Assembly (NCBI RefSeq): GCF_000003195.3
Contig: NC_012873.2
Location: 50,253,166-50,317,165, forward strand
Direction of reading: 5' to 3'
Source: Sorghum bicolor
Lineage: Eukaryota; Streptophyta; Magnoliopsida; Poales; Poaceae
DNA length: 64,000 nt
The translations under genes were made by a program, and so were the position numbers. Each line of letters opens with the position of its first letter. Position 1 is the first letter of the stretch. Positions 11,379-20,634 of the stretch are shown piece by piece. The notes beneath the pieces were generated by a model. The model saw only the letters and a list, made by a program, of their open reading frames with translations, was not told the origin of the DNA and searched no databases.

Positions 11379-14300
11379 TTTGATGCTCTCTATAATCCTG
11401 TTGTGGGGATCAACATAATGTCTGAATCTTTTGCACTTAAATTATTTAAAAATCTTTGTTTAACCCCCACAACAAAGGTCATAAAGGAACCTTTGGGACG
11501 ATTAGTCCCCAGTCTTGGAATTATTAATGTCCTACCTCTTACGGTAGAAGGCTCCATGGTTCATTTGAACTTCTACATCTTTGATACATGGGACTTCGAT
11601 CTGTTGATAGGACAACCTTTTAGAAGACTTCTTTATGAGGGTCATACTAGAAAGCTACACATTTCTTTTGGAAAACCCTTTAAATTTCCCATAACAATTT
11701 CACACTCCTTAAACAATAAGGCCGAGTCATATCTTTTGCCTGATCCTATGGAGGAGGTAAAGGCTGCATCTCTAGAGCTTTTAGATGAACTAGACTTAGA
11801 AGACGAAACTCCTTTCTTCACAGAAGAAGAAGCTAAACCTTCTGAACCTGAACCCTTAGATGAGTTTGCAGAAACACCTAGACCTCCCATAGAGCTTAAA
11901 ACTTTACCACCCGGTCTTATCTATGCTTTCCTCAACAATAATCCAGAGTTTCCTCTAATCATTAGTGATAAACTCACTCAGGAGCAAACTCTGAGATTAA
12001 TGACCATTCTTGAGAAACTTCACTCAGTTTTCGGCTACTCACTCCAAGATCTTACAGGAATTAGTCCTATGATTTGTACCCATCGAATTCCAATAGATCC
12101 TTCTGTTTCACCTTCTCGAGAGCCTCAACGTAGACTTAACAACACTATAAGAGAGGTAGTTAAAAAGGAAGTTATAAAGTTGCTGCATGCAGGGATTATA
12201 TATCTTGTGCCACACAGTGAGTGGGTTAGCCTAGTTCAAGTTGTGCCTAAAAAGGGAGGCATGACTGTTATTATGAATGAAAAGAACGAGCTAATTCCGC
12301 AACGCACCGTCACAGGATGGCGGATGTGCATAGACTATAGAAAACTAAACCAAGCCACAAGAAAGGATCACTTTCCCTTACCTTTCATAGATGAGATGCT
12401 AGAGCGATTAGCGAACCATTCGTTCTTCTGCTTCTTAGATGGATATTCAGGGTATCACCAGATCCCGATCCATCCCGATGATCAAAGCAAAACCACTTTT
12501 ACATGCCCATATGGAACTTATGCTTACCGTAGAATGTCTTTTGGGTTATGTAATGCACCAGCTTCTTTTCAAAGATGCGTGATGTCTATATTTTCTGATA
12601 CGATTGAAGAGATTATGGAAGTATTCATGGATGATTTCTCTGTTTATGGGAAAACTTTTGATAGTTGTCTTGAAAACTTAGACAAGGTTTTGCAAAGATG
12701 TGAAGAAAAGCACTTAGTCCTTAAATGGGAAAAATGTCATTTTATGGTTAGGGAAGGAATAGTGCTGGGACACCTAGTGTCTGAAAGAGGTATTGAGGTA
12801 GAAAAAGCTAAAATTGAAGTAATTGAACAACTACCTCCACCTATGAACATAAAAGGAATTCGAAGCTTTCTTGGCCATGCTGGTTTTTATCATAGATTCA
12901 TAAAAGATTTCTCATTTATTGCTAGACTACTTACTCTTTTGCTAGCCAAGGATGCTCCTTTCGAATTTGATGATGCATGTCTAACATCTTTCAATTTATT
13001 AAAGAAAGCACTCATCTCTGCACCAATCATTCAACCCCCTGATTGGTCGTTGCCTTTTGAAATTATGTATGATGCTAGTGATTATGCTGTGGGGGCAGTT
13101 TTGGGACAAACTAAAAATAAGAAGCATCATGCAATTGCTTATGCCAGTAAAACTTTGACAGGAGCTCAACTTAATTATGCAACCACTGAAAAAGAGCTTC
13201 TGGCTGTAGTCTTTGCCATTAATAAATTTAGATCTTATTTAGTTGGAGCTAAAATAATTGTTTACACTAATCATGCTGCACTAAAATATTTGCTCACTAA
13301 AAAAGATGCTAAACCTCGCCTGATTAGATGGATCTTATTACTCCAAGAATTTGACTTAGAAATAAAAGATAAAAAGGGAGTGGAAAATTCTGTTGTTGAT
13401 CACTTGTCTAGAATGTATTTTAAGAGTCCACAGGAAACCCCCATCGATGATTCACTCCGGGACGACATGCTCTACGGGATTAACAGGTCTGACCCCAGGT
13501 ATGCAGATATTGTTAATTTTATGGTTTCAGGGTATGTACCACCAGGAGCAAACAAGAAGAAGCTTATTCAAGAAAGTCATTCACATATATGGGATGAGCC
13601 ATACCTCTTCCGAGTATGCTCTGATGGCTTACTTAGGAGATGTGTGACCACTGAGGAAGGATGGAAGATCATCGACAGATGTCATTCATCACCATATGGA
13701 GGTCATTATGGAGCATTCCGTACACATTCAAAGATCTGTCAGTGTGGATTCTACTAGCCTACAATGTTTGAAGACATGAAGCAATACATCAGAAGATGTG
13801 GGCCATGTCAAAGGCACGGAAACATAAACACAAGAGATGCCATGCCACTCACCAACAACCTTCAGATTGAGCTCTTTGATGTTTGGGGAATAGATTACAT
13901 GGGTCCATTTCCCCCATCAAAGAAGTGTGAGTACATCTTGGTGGCAGTTGACTACGTCTCCAAGTGAGTAGAGGCACTACCTTGCAAACATGCCGACAAC
14001 ATCAATTCAAAGAGGATGTTTGAAGAAATTATATTTTCAAGATTTGGAGTTCCCAGAGTAGTGATAAGTGATGGAGGAGCACACTTCATCGACAAATGCT
14101 TCAAGCAATATCTATCAAAACATGGAATCCGTCACAACGTTGCTACCCCCTATCATTCTCAGACAAGTGGCCAAGCAGAGACTTCCAACAAACAAATCAA
14201 GAATATTCTTCAGAAGACAGTAAATGAAATGGGAACGGCATGGAAAGACAAGTTACCAGATGCACTCTGGGCATACCGGACAGCATACAAGACCCCAATT

Positions 14301-14720
14301 GCAATGTCTCCATACCAATTGGTGTACGGGAAGACTTGCCACCTACCGGTTGAGTTAGAATTCAAAGCACATTGGGCCATAAAGAGATGGAATATGGACC
14401 TAGATGTCGCTGGAAAACATAGAAGAATGCAATTATCAGAATTGGAAGAATGGCGAGAGAAAGCATATCACAACTCGAAGATCTACAAAGAAAGAGTCAA
14501 AAGGTGGCATGACAAGAGAATCAAGAAGGAGTTCGCACCTAGAGATAAGGTATTACTTTTTAATTCTAGGGTGAAGCTTTTCGGGTATGGAAAACTCTAG
14601 AGTAAATGGAAAGGACCATTCAAGGTAATCAATTCATCATCCCACGGAGCTATCACACTTCAAAATGACGAAGGTACGTTATTCAATGTAAATGGTCAAC
14701 GTCTTAAATTATTTTTATAG
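11379..14720 (+). pseudogene. pol (PR-RT-RNaseH-INT) of Athila-like element with three in-frame stops
   Basis: One frame, continuous with gag, open from 11379 to 14717 except for TAG 13755-13757, TGA 13965-13967 and TAG 14598-14600; natural end TAG 14718-14720. The order is protease-like region ([11 protein letters not shown] ... FDLLIGQPF), RT ([30 protein letters not shown] near 12624), RNase H ([25 protein letters not shown]), then integrase with a CGPCQ zinc-finger remnant and the core GIDYMGPF / ISDGGAHF / HSQTSGQAE giving D,D,E. The canonical protease D-T/S-G triad is not visible. The first two stops sit where a Trp (TGG) is expected, consistent with G-to-A transitions. Enzymatically it would have copied and integrated the element; it is now broken. 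Confidence 0.9.
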
Positions 14721-15073
14721 CCCAATAAAGAATTAGAAGAAATTGACGTAATTCATTTTTACCTTTCTATGGAGAATTAGAGACCGACCTTTTTGATGTG
14801 ACGTTTTTGGGTCATATATATATTTTCCTAATTAAGTCTGCATCTAGAAACACGCTCGAGGAAGCGGGCCTGCAGAGGAGCCAGAGAGAGGGCGGGCGCC
14901 CTGATCAAGTGGGCGGGCGCCCAGCTCCTGCCCCCTCTCGGTCCCGATTTCCTCCGTTATGGAAAACACACTTATGGTAATCCGAATAATCCCTCAGATG
15001 GAAAATCTCTCACGCACATCGACGGGAGTAACCCGAACAACCCCTAGAGGCACTTTTTGACCCCCTATATAAA
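14721..15073 (+). promoter_or_regulatory. Putative internal promoter for the downstream ORF
   Basis: Between pol and ORF3 is a G/C-rich segment with two GGGCGGGCGCCC-like motifs (about 14889-14922). CCTATATAAACAGACCCCTG follows, with the TATA box at 15067-15073, roughly 90 bp before the ORF3 ATG. The LTR promoter has the same layout: GGGCGCCCGCC motifs, then CTATAAAACCAGACCCCCTG. The resemblance suggests that ORF3 has its own LTR-like promoter. This is inferred from layout; no transcript evidence was available. Confidence 0.5.
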
Positions 15074-15162
15074 CAGACCCCTGACATCAGTTTTCAAACA
15101 CCAATCCACCCAAGCCTTCTCTTCTTCTTCAATTAAAGCTTGTTTAGTCCCTCGCTGCTCCA

Positions 15163-15792
15163 ATGGCCGAGAAGTTCCACGATGATTAGGAAGTCATCCC
15201 CTTCAACCTCAACATGAAGCCTGTGGAAGACCCCGACGCCCGTGCTCTCGTCCCGGCCAACACAGAGCGACAGCTAGAAGCCATGCCATTACGCCAGCGC
15301 AGCTTCGCCCAATCCTATCATGCTCAACCAGTTCTCACCGCACCGCCACAACCCCTACTTCTCAAGGGATCATCATCCAAGACGAAGACCACCATCAAGG
15401 TGCCAACCGGCACGAGGATCCTTCCACCCAGACCCAATGAGAGGGTCGTTGGAGTCAAGACCAACCGGAGCGATGAGATCAGCAACATTCGCTACACTAC
15501 GGAGGAAGAGAGACCTTACTTTGAAGGGATTAGAGCAGCAAAAGTCTGTTTCATCCCTCCAAAGGCAGCCCCGAAGCATGCTCTCAATGCTTTTGAGACA
15601 CCTCCCAAGCGTCACAAGACCATAGTAGATATTGATGAGGACGTTCGCAGGCTAGACAGAGTCATCATAGACCTCCAGTCGTCGGTTAATTCCCTCACTA
15701 GGCAGCTCTCTAACCACAACACCGTTATACTAGGCCTTAGGCAGGATCTTGCCAGTGCCAATAAGAAGATTAAGGAATTAGAGCTTCGCTAA
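15163..15792 (+). pseudogene. Additional ORF downstream of pol, coiled-coil C-terminus, one stop
   Basis: The ATG at 15163 starts MAEKFHDD, then TAG at 15187-15189. The same frame continues to TAA at 15790-15792, about 209 codons in all. The N-terminal half is basic and proline-rich. The C-terminal 50 residues (VRRLDRVIIDLQSSVNSL... to IKELELR) have heptad spacing typical of a coiled coil. Athila-group elements often carry an extra ORF after integrase, sometimes called env-like, but I see no signal peptide or membrane segment here. Function unknown. An uninterrupted product could also start at the in-frame ATG at 15214. Confidence 0.6.
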
Positions 15793-17098
15793 GTTATCTA
15801 GAGTAGATCTTGAGGTAATGCATCTTAGTTATTTATCTTTAAATTCGGTTTAGGTTTACTATTATCATCAGTTTGCTACTATTATCATCGGTTTGCTACT
15901 AGTTATTTGTAATAAATGTCTCACGATTAATAAAGATTATTATTATTATTATGTCTTGTATGTTTCTACTTTACTTTTGTGCAAGAAAGTAGAAAACAAG
16001 TATGGGGGATATCCCTCGACATGCCAAACACACTTCGACTACACCACTCCACGATTCAGGTACACACTCTGCACACTTTACACATACACATATCTTGGAT
16101 TATGCAGAATACTGTTTCCGACATGATAAATTAAAAAGATTAAAATGTTTCTAATCATGATTAATCTCACTCTCTAATATGTCCTGAAACATGCAATTAT
16201 TGAAAAATCATTTTAAAACCCTGTGTTACTAAGTCATTCTGGAATGTGAGATGGTAAAGTATGAGTTTCTTATTCTTGATATCATTTTTACTTGAAGAAT
16301 TTATTTCAAAATCTTCAAAAATTCTAGCTACCATCCTCAGTGTTTTATATGCCTACTAAAACTGAAAATTAATTATAATCATAAAAGCTATCTACTCTGT
16401 ATTGAGTTTGTTCAAAATGAGTTAGACCCTTGTTGAGAGATTTATCATGCTCCTAAGATCAAGACATTTATTCAGAAAGATTCACTCTTCCGAAGTATTA
16501 TTGCATTAGAGGCATGGGCTATGCAAAAATAAGGATATTTTGAGGAAATAAAAAGGAGCAAGTGCTCGACAACCTCGCAGAAAAAATGGACAAGTGTCCG
16601 GCAGTAGAATTAGGGGTACCTCGGTATCCACTTAAAAAAAAGAAGAAGATAAAATGATAGCCCATGGTCCCTCTAATAAGCAATATGCCAGCAAGAGTTG
16701 ACAAGTTTTTATTTAGTCTTTGATCTAAGAGTATGACATTCCCCTCCTCGGATCCCGTTTTGATCAGGCAATAAATGCAAAGTAAGTATGCTTGAGAATT
16801 TTTGCAAATTAAAACAGCCTCAGTGAGATATATAAAAGATAATGAGTGACCTGAGAGAACCGATGAGGATAAAAGGTATGCTAACTTTCTTTTCAAAAAA
16901 ATATAAAAAAAAACTCCAAGTGATAGGATTGAGAAGAAAGGATATCTACTCTTAACCATATATTTCCCTGACTACAGTACTCAGTGGATCTTAATACCCT
17001 GCGAATATGAAGAGAATGTTTTACAATGTTTTACCCCAGATATTTTTCTTAACCATCCTTTTCTCGAGGACGAGTAAAAGCCTAAGTATGGGGGTATT
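15793..17098 (+). other. 3' noncoding region of Athila-like element
   Basis: No supported ORF; the 146-codon minus-strand frame at 16519-16959 is low-complexity. It holds an (ATT)n tract near 15935-15952, the three-hairpin cassette at 16556-16629, and a purine/G-rich tract TAAGTATGGGGGTATT directly before the 3' LTR that is the likely polypurine tract. Parts align by eye with the equivalent region of the element at 27871-36084. Confidence 0.65.
16556..16629 (+). other. Conserved three-hairpin cassette (copy 1)
   Basis: Three successive short inverted repeats: GAGCA-AG-TGCTC (16556-16567), GGACA-AG-TGTCC (16588-16599), and GGGTA (16614-16618) with TATCC (16625-16629). The counterpart at 34039-34133 keeps all three, with compensatory or wobble changes. 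I infer a cis-acting RNA structure such as a packaging or dimerisation signal. Confidence 0.5.
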
Positions 17099-18328
17099 TG
17101 TTGACGGTTCTTAAGTATCAATTTTAATTATCAAATAAACAAGAGAAAGGACCAATATGCAAACAACACCTAGAATTAGGGTTTGATCTGACAGAATTCC
17201 ACGAGTTTTGTTGTTTATCTGTTTCTGCAGGGGGTTATCAGGAAATAAGGAAGAAAGACCCACATGTCGGGATTACATAGAGATATCAACGCACCGCGCA
17301 ATTTTCTACCATCTAGAAGACTCCAGAAGCCACGGGAACAAAGCAGAGGCCGAAAGGGGCCTGGCCTAGGGTGCCCGCCCTGAGGACCAGGGCGCTCACC
17401 CCCCTTTGGACTCCAATCGGGACTCTTTTCGCGGACGACGCTCCACCGACCTAAAGGATCAAGGATAACCGTCCAATCAATGTCGGTTTGATCCAATGGC
17501 TCACGTTCACTTGAGGGGACTATAAAACCAGACCCCCTGGCCCCTGGAGGAGACAAGTTCATCATAGATTTGAGAGGAGCCCTCGAAGGAATACCTCTCC
17601 TCTAAATAAAATTTCTTTTAGGCTTAGCATCCAATCTGAGTAGAAATAGATCTTCTAGTTTCTACTAGATTTAGAGAGATAGAGTGGAGGTGTAGATCGG
17701 AGGAAGCCCGACCTGTCGGTATCTACACCGAGTTTGTACCTGCGGGATCAAGTTCTCCTAACCCGAAGCTTGCTCCTAGGATTCTTCAGTATTTCGACTT
17801 CTAAATTCTAGTAAGTTCTTGCTTTATTGTTCTTTGGTTTATGAGTTTACTTTAATCTCTTCGCGTAGAGTTTAGAGTAATCATCTCTAGCGTAGACGTG
17901 GTGTTTGGGCTAGGATACTCATAGATATTCCCTAACTAGCTAGACCGTCGTAGTAGCGAGGAACGTGACATTTCTGAGTTAGCTTTGCAGACCATATCTC
18001 GTTAGCAGGAAGAATAGGGTTTATAGGTGCGGGTCGAACATCATTTGTGGTGTCTAGATTCCGTTAGCCTCCCCAATAGAACAGTAGATCATCCTTACTA
18101 AGGTTAGAAGGAGATTACGGTTGTAGTCTTCTCTATTTATCACTCACATCGAGAAACATTCTTTGTAGCCTAAAGGGTTAGTAGTAATAGACCAGATTAG
18201 TCAGATGCACTCTTTCTCCTAGTGGTAAAAAAATAAATACGATACTCTGGATAACCTCCCGGGTGAAGTGCTCACCGATATCCGTGCGCTTGCGGATCCA
18301 TTCCTTATTGCGTTCCCAAATATCAACA
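17099..18328 (+). repeat. 3' LTR of Athila-like element
   Basis: 1230 bp, TGTTGACGG to TATCAACA, aligning end to end with 9026-10254 with scattered substitutions. It is followed by the target duplication AGGAT and then the interrupted Cassandra LTR. Confidence 0.93.
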
Positions 18329-18376
18329 AGGATCTTATTAATTCTATTAAGCCCTAGGAAGGGATGTTACACCGCC

Positions 18377-19336
18377 TAACCCCTGAGGATCGCTTGGGGG
18401 CTATACCCATCGGTTACGCTCAAGCGTACCCTCTAGCTGAGGATCAAGCAGAGCCCGAGCATGCACTTTGCCCTTGTTTAGGGCTTGGGGCTCAGTAGAA
18501 CCCTAGTCTCCCGACCAACGGTAGACCGAGCCTGATCCCTAATTTGACCATAGCCCAAGTTAGTGCTTGGGCATGAATCCTATGCTCAGGCATCAACCAG
18601 CCCATCAAGCATCCAAGGCTCGAGGGCTCCCTAGCGCCATTCTTTCCCACTCTTCCAATAGAGTCACGTAGGCAGCATGACACAAGAGGACACATCCCTC
18701 CATCGGCTCTAGGGGCATTGGGGCTCCCGGGCCCGCTCGTTAGCCCCCTAAGCCAGTTGCCTTCACCACTAAGAAAGCCTTGAGAAGGCTCACCCAGTCA
18801 AGGCCAGAACAAGCAAACAGCCCCTGACGGTCAGATGCGTTAGGGCCAGAAGAGTCAGGCAACGCTCGAAGCTTCCCTGACTCCACGACAATACCAGGGT
18901 CCATCCATGCCATAGCAGCGCCTTCCTAGACTTTGGTACACATAGACTACAGACTAGAACCCCCAAACCACCTAGTACCTAACCTTCTTCGGTATATAAG
19001 GGGGTCAATACATAACACATAGACCCAGAGCATTCCAAGCTCAGCCTAGGAATGACCGAGCATTCCTCTCCCTAGCAACCCGGCAAGAGAGGGGAGCATT
19101 TTTCTTCCTTGCAGGGGAAGAAACCTCACTGCCAATGAGCCTAAGAATAGCACCAAGCGATACCCTGCCAAACCTCTTTCTCTTTTGTTGTAACCCCCTC
19201 AATTTGAATGCTCTTGAATATAAAGAATAACCACCACTAGATGTAGGGCTCTGATAGCCTAGGATACATCACCGTGTCTTTTTTTGTGTTCTTGAATCTA
19301 CCCGAGCCACTGGAGACCCACAACAAACCCGTGACA
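18377..19336 (+). repeat. Old gypsy-type LTR fragment (probably solo or truncated)
   Basis: Starts with the LTR-typical CTTGGGGGCTATACCC and has a TATA box GGTATATAAGGGGG near 18992. It continues through a TTTTGTTGTAACCCCCTC / GAATATAAAGAATAA poly(A)-region style block to CCCGTGACA at 19336. The layout is that of a grass gypsy LTR with U3, R and U5. No internal region or partner LTR lies next to it. Confidence 0.5.
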
Positions 19337-19594
19337 CTTTCCACTTAGGAACCTCCAGCAAAGATTCTCTCGGGCCTTTGCTACTCCGTTGTCGGTACTG
19401 GCTCCTAGCCTACGGCTAGACCTTTGTCGGTTTTCCTGCTCAAATCCATACGAAGGTTGGTTATATGTTAGTATGTCTTCGGGCACGAGGCTTCGCCCAG
19501 CGAACCTACCAGAGGGTGATCTAGTGATAATGCCCAAAGGGCCAAGCGAGCTAGAGTGGCAGCAGGAGACGAGAGAGAAGTGACCGGAAGGTTT
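19337..19594. other. Unassigned transposon-like sequence
   Basis: GC-rich spacer between the LTR fragment and the CCT6 fragment. It contains short gypsy-leader-like phrases but no conserved domain. Nothing firm can be called. Confidence 0.35.
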
Positions 19595-19738
19595 CATCTT
19601 GATGGTGACGTTGGGGCGGAGGTTGGTCTTGTGCACGTCGTGGATGCCCTTGGCAGCGTTGATGTTCATGTGTAGCACTGCTGACTTGTTGAGCACCACG
19701 ACGTTAGGGTACGGTTCAGCACACGGAGCATGCAACAT
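19595..19738 (-). pseudogene. CCT6: First-exon fragment of a TCP-1/CCT zeta subunit gene
   Basis: On the minus strand the frame from 19738 reads VVVLNKSAVLHMNINAAKG followed by a diverged HDVHKTNLRPNVTIKM. This is the N-terminus of chaperonin subunit CCT6 (family form EVLNKSAALHMN.NAAKGLQDVL.TNLGPKGTIKM). The match stops at the TIKM position, and the frame then runs into unrelated sequence. Changes such as LGPKG to LRPNV hit a strongly conserved nucleotide-binding loop. There is no downstream ATPase sequence, so this is a captured or relic fragment and not a working chaperonin gene. GC-rich sequence at 19741-19860 may be the copied 5' UTR. Confidence 0.75.
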
Positions 19739-20634
19739 GGCTGCTGCCTTGCCTCGCTTGCTTCACCCATAGAGGTGTGTTGTTATGAACCAAGGCGAAG
19801 GGGGATGGGAGCAGAGTAGGGAGCAATAGGGTTCTGGGCGAGCGCGGGAGAAATGATACCAGCTAAACTCCCAAGTCCCAAGTCATGTGAACTTTATATA
19901 TGTTGTACTACCCGAGAGACTCAATGCAAACATCCCTAATTATATTCGTCCTACAGCCGTTACATGCAACTAAACACTGCAGCGCAGCACTTTCAGCTGA
20001 TGAGCGTCTGGTGAGCGTCACCCCTAACGCGCGACTATGTGCTACAGCACACGTTATCCAACGGCCCAGTTCGTGAAGGGTATTCACCCACCAATGAATT
20101 GAGAGAGAAGGGAGTTGACAACACAGATGGACACGTGTCATTCGTGGAGAGGTCGGTGTTGCAGCACATAGTTGTAATAATGTGTTTCTGCACGCACGAA
20201 CACACAAAACGTGATGAGGCGCTGCATCGTCTCAGCCCTATAGCTTCATGCTTTGCAGTAGTCGAACCTTGAAAAGTCTGATGGAACTGAGTCTAGGATG
20301 TACAGTAGAGAGATTAAAAGAACAGAGGCAGCACGTTAGTAGCAAAGGCCGCAAGTTCGCACGTTGTTTGTGGTAATAATAAATTTATATTGCAAATACT
20401 CAGCAGTCCGTCCATCCATGATTGACCATATCAGGGATGGGATTGACAATTTGGCAGCACATCAACGTGGTAAAGGCACAGTTTGATGCAACAAGGGAAT
20501 AAAAAGAAGAATAAAAGAATGTTATATGTTACACCCAGAATCGTAATTTGCTGGCATATGCAAACACCAGCTCACTTCCATTCACACGCAAGACCTTTTC
20601 TCATGGACGTGAACACTTTCAGTGTTGTTTGCTT
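19739..20634. other. Intergenic / 3' flank of the SFH gene
   Basis: Includes the presumed 5' UTR copy of the CCT6 fragment and, at about 20033-20170, a short inverted pair (ACTATGTGCTACAGCAC against GTTGCAGCACATAGTTG) that may be MITE debris. The end nearest the gene probably contains its 3' UTR and poly(A) signals. No separate gene. Confidence 0.4.

Larger units (their letters stand above)
9026..18328 (+). mobile_element. Athila-like Ty3/gypsy LTR retrotransposon, defective
   Basis: Complete structure: 5' LTR 9026-10254, PBS 10263-10280, gag and pol in one frame, an extra downstream ORF with its own TATA box, a 1.3-kb 3' noncoding region, and 3' LTR 17099-18328. The ends are TGTTGA...TCAACA and the near-identical target duplications are AGTAT (9021-9025) and AGGAT (18329-18333). 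RT motifs (long VVPKKGG...[13 protein letters not shown] block, FMDD box) and gag motifs match the Athila lineage. In-frame stops in gag-pol and ORF3 mean this copy cannot make its full proteins. The two LTRs differ by scattered substitutions, so it is not a very recent insertion. Confidence 0.93.
8308..18371 (-). mobile_element. Cassandra TRIM (5S-bearing LTRs), split by an Athila-like insertion
   Basis: Two direct repeats (8308-8578, and 8783-9025 plus 18334-18371) start TGTAACATC and end GATGTTACA on the minus strand. Each contains a 5S-rRNA-like segment. The 5' LTR is followed, 2 nt later, by a primer-binding site TGGTATCAAAGC (reverse complement of 8769-8780), matching initiator tRNA-Met as in known Cassandra elements. 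A purine-rich tract (reverse complement of 8579-8592) precedes the 3' LTR. Near-identical 5-bp target duplications flank the whole: CTGCC at 8303-8307 and CCGCC at 18372-18376. Without the 9.3-kb insertion the element is about 0.75 kb, within the usual Cassandra size. It has no coding capacity. Confidence 0.9.

Noticed and set aside
16519..16959. 146-codon minus-strand ORF
   Set aside because: It is low-complexity and antisense to the 3' noncoding region of an LTR element, where the conserved hairpins explain the sequence better.
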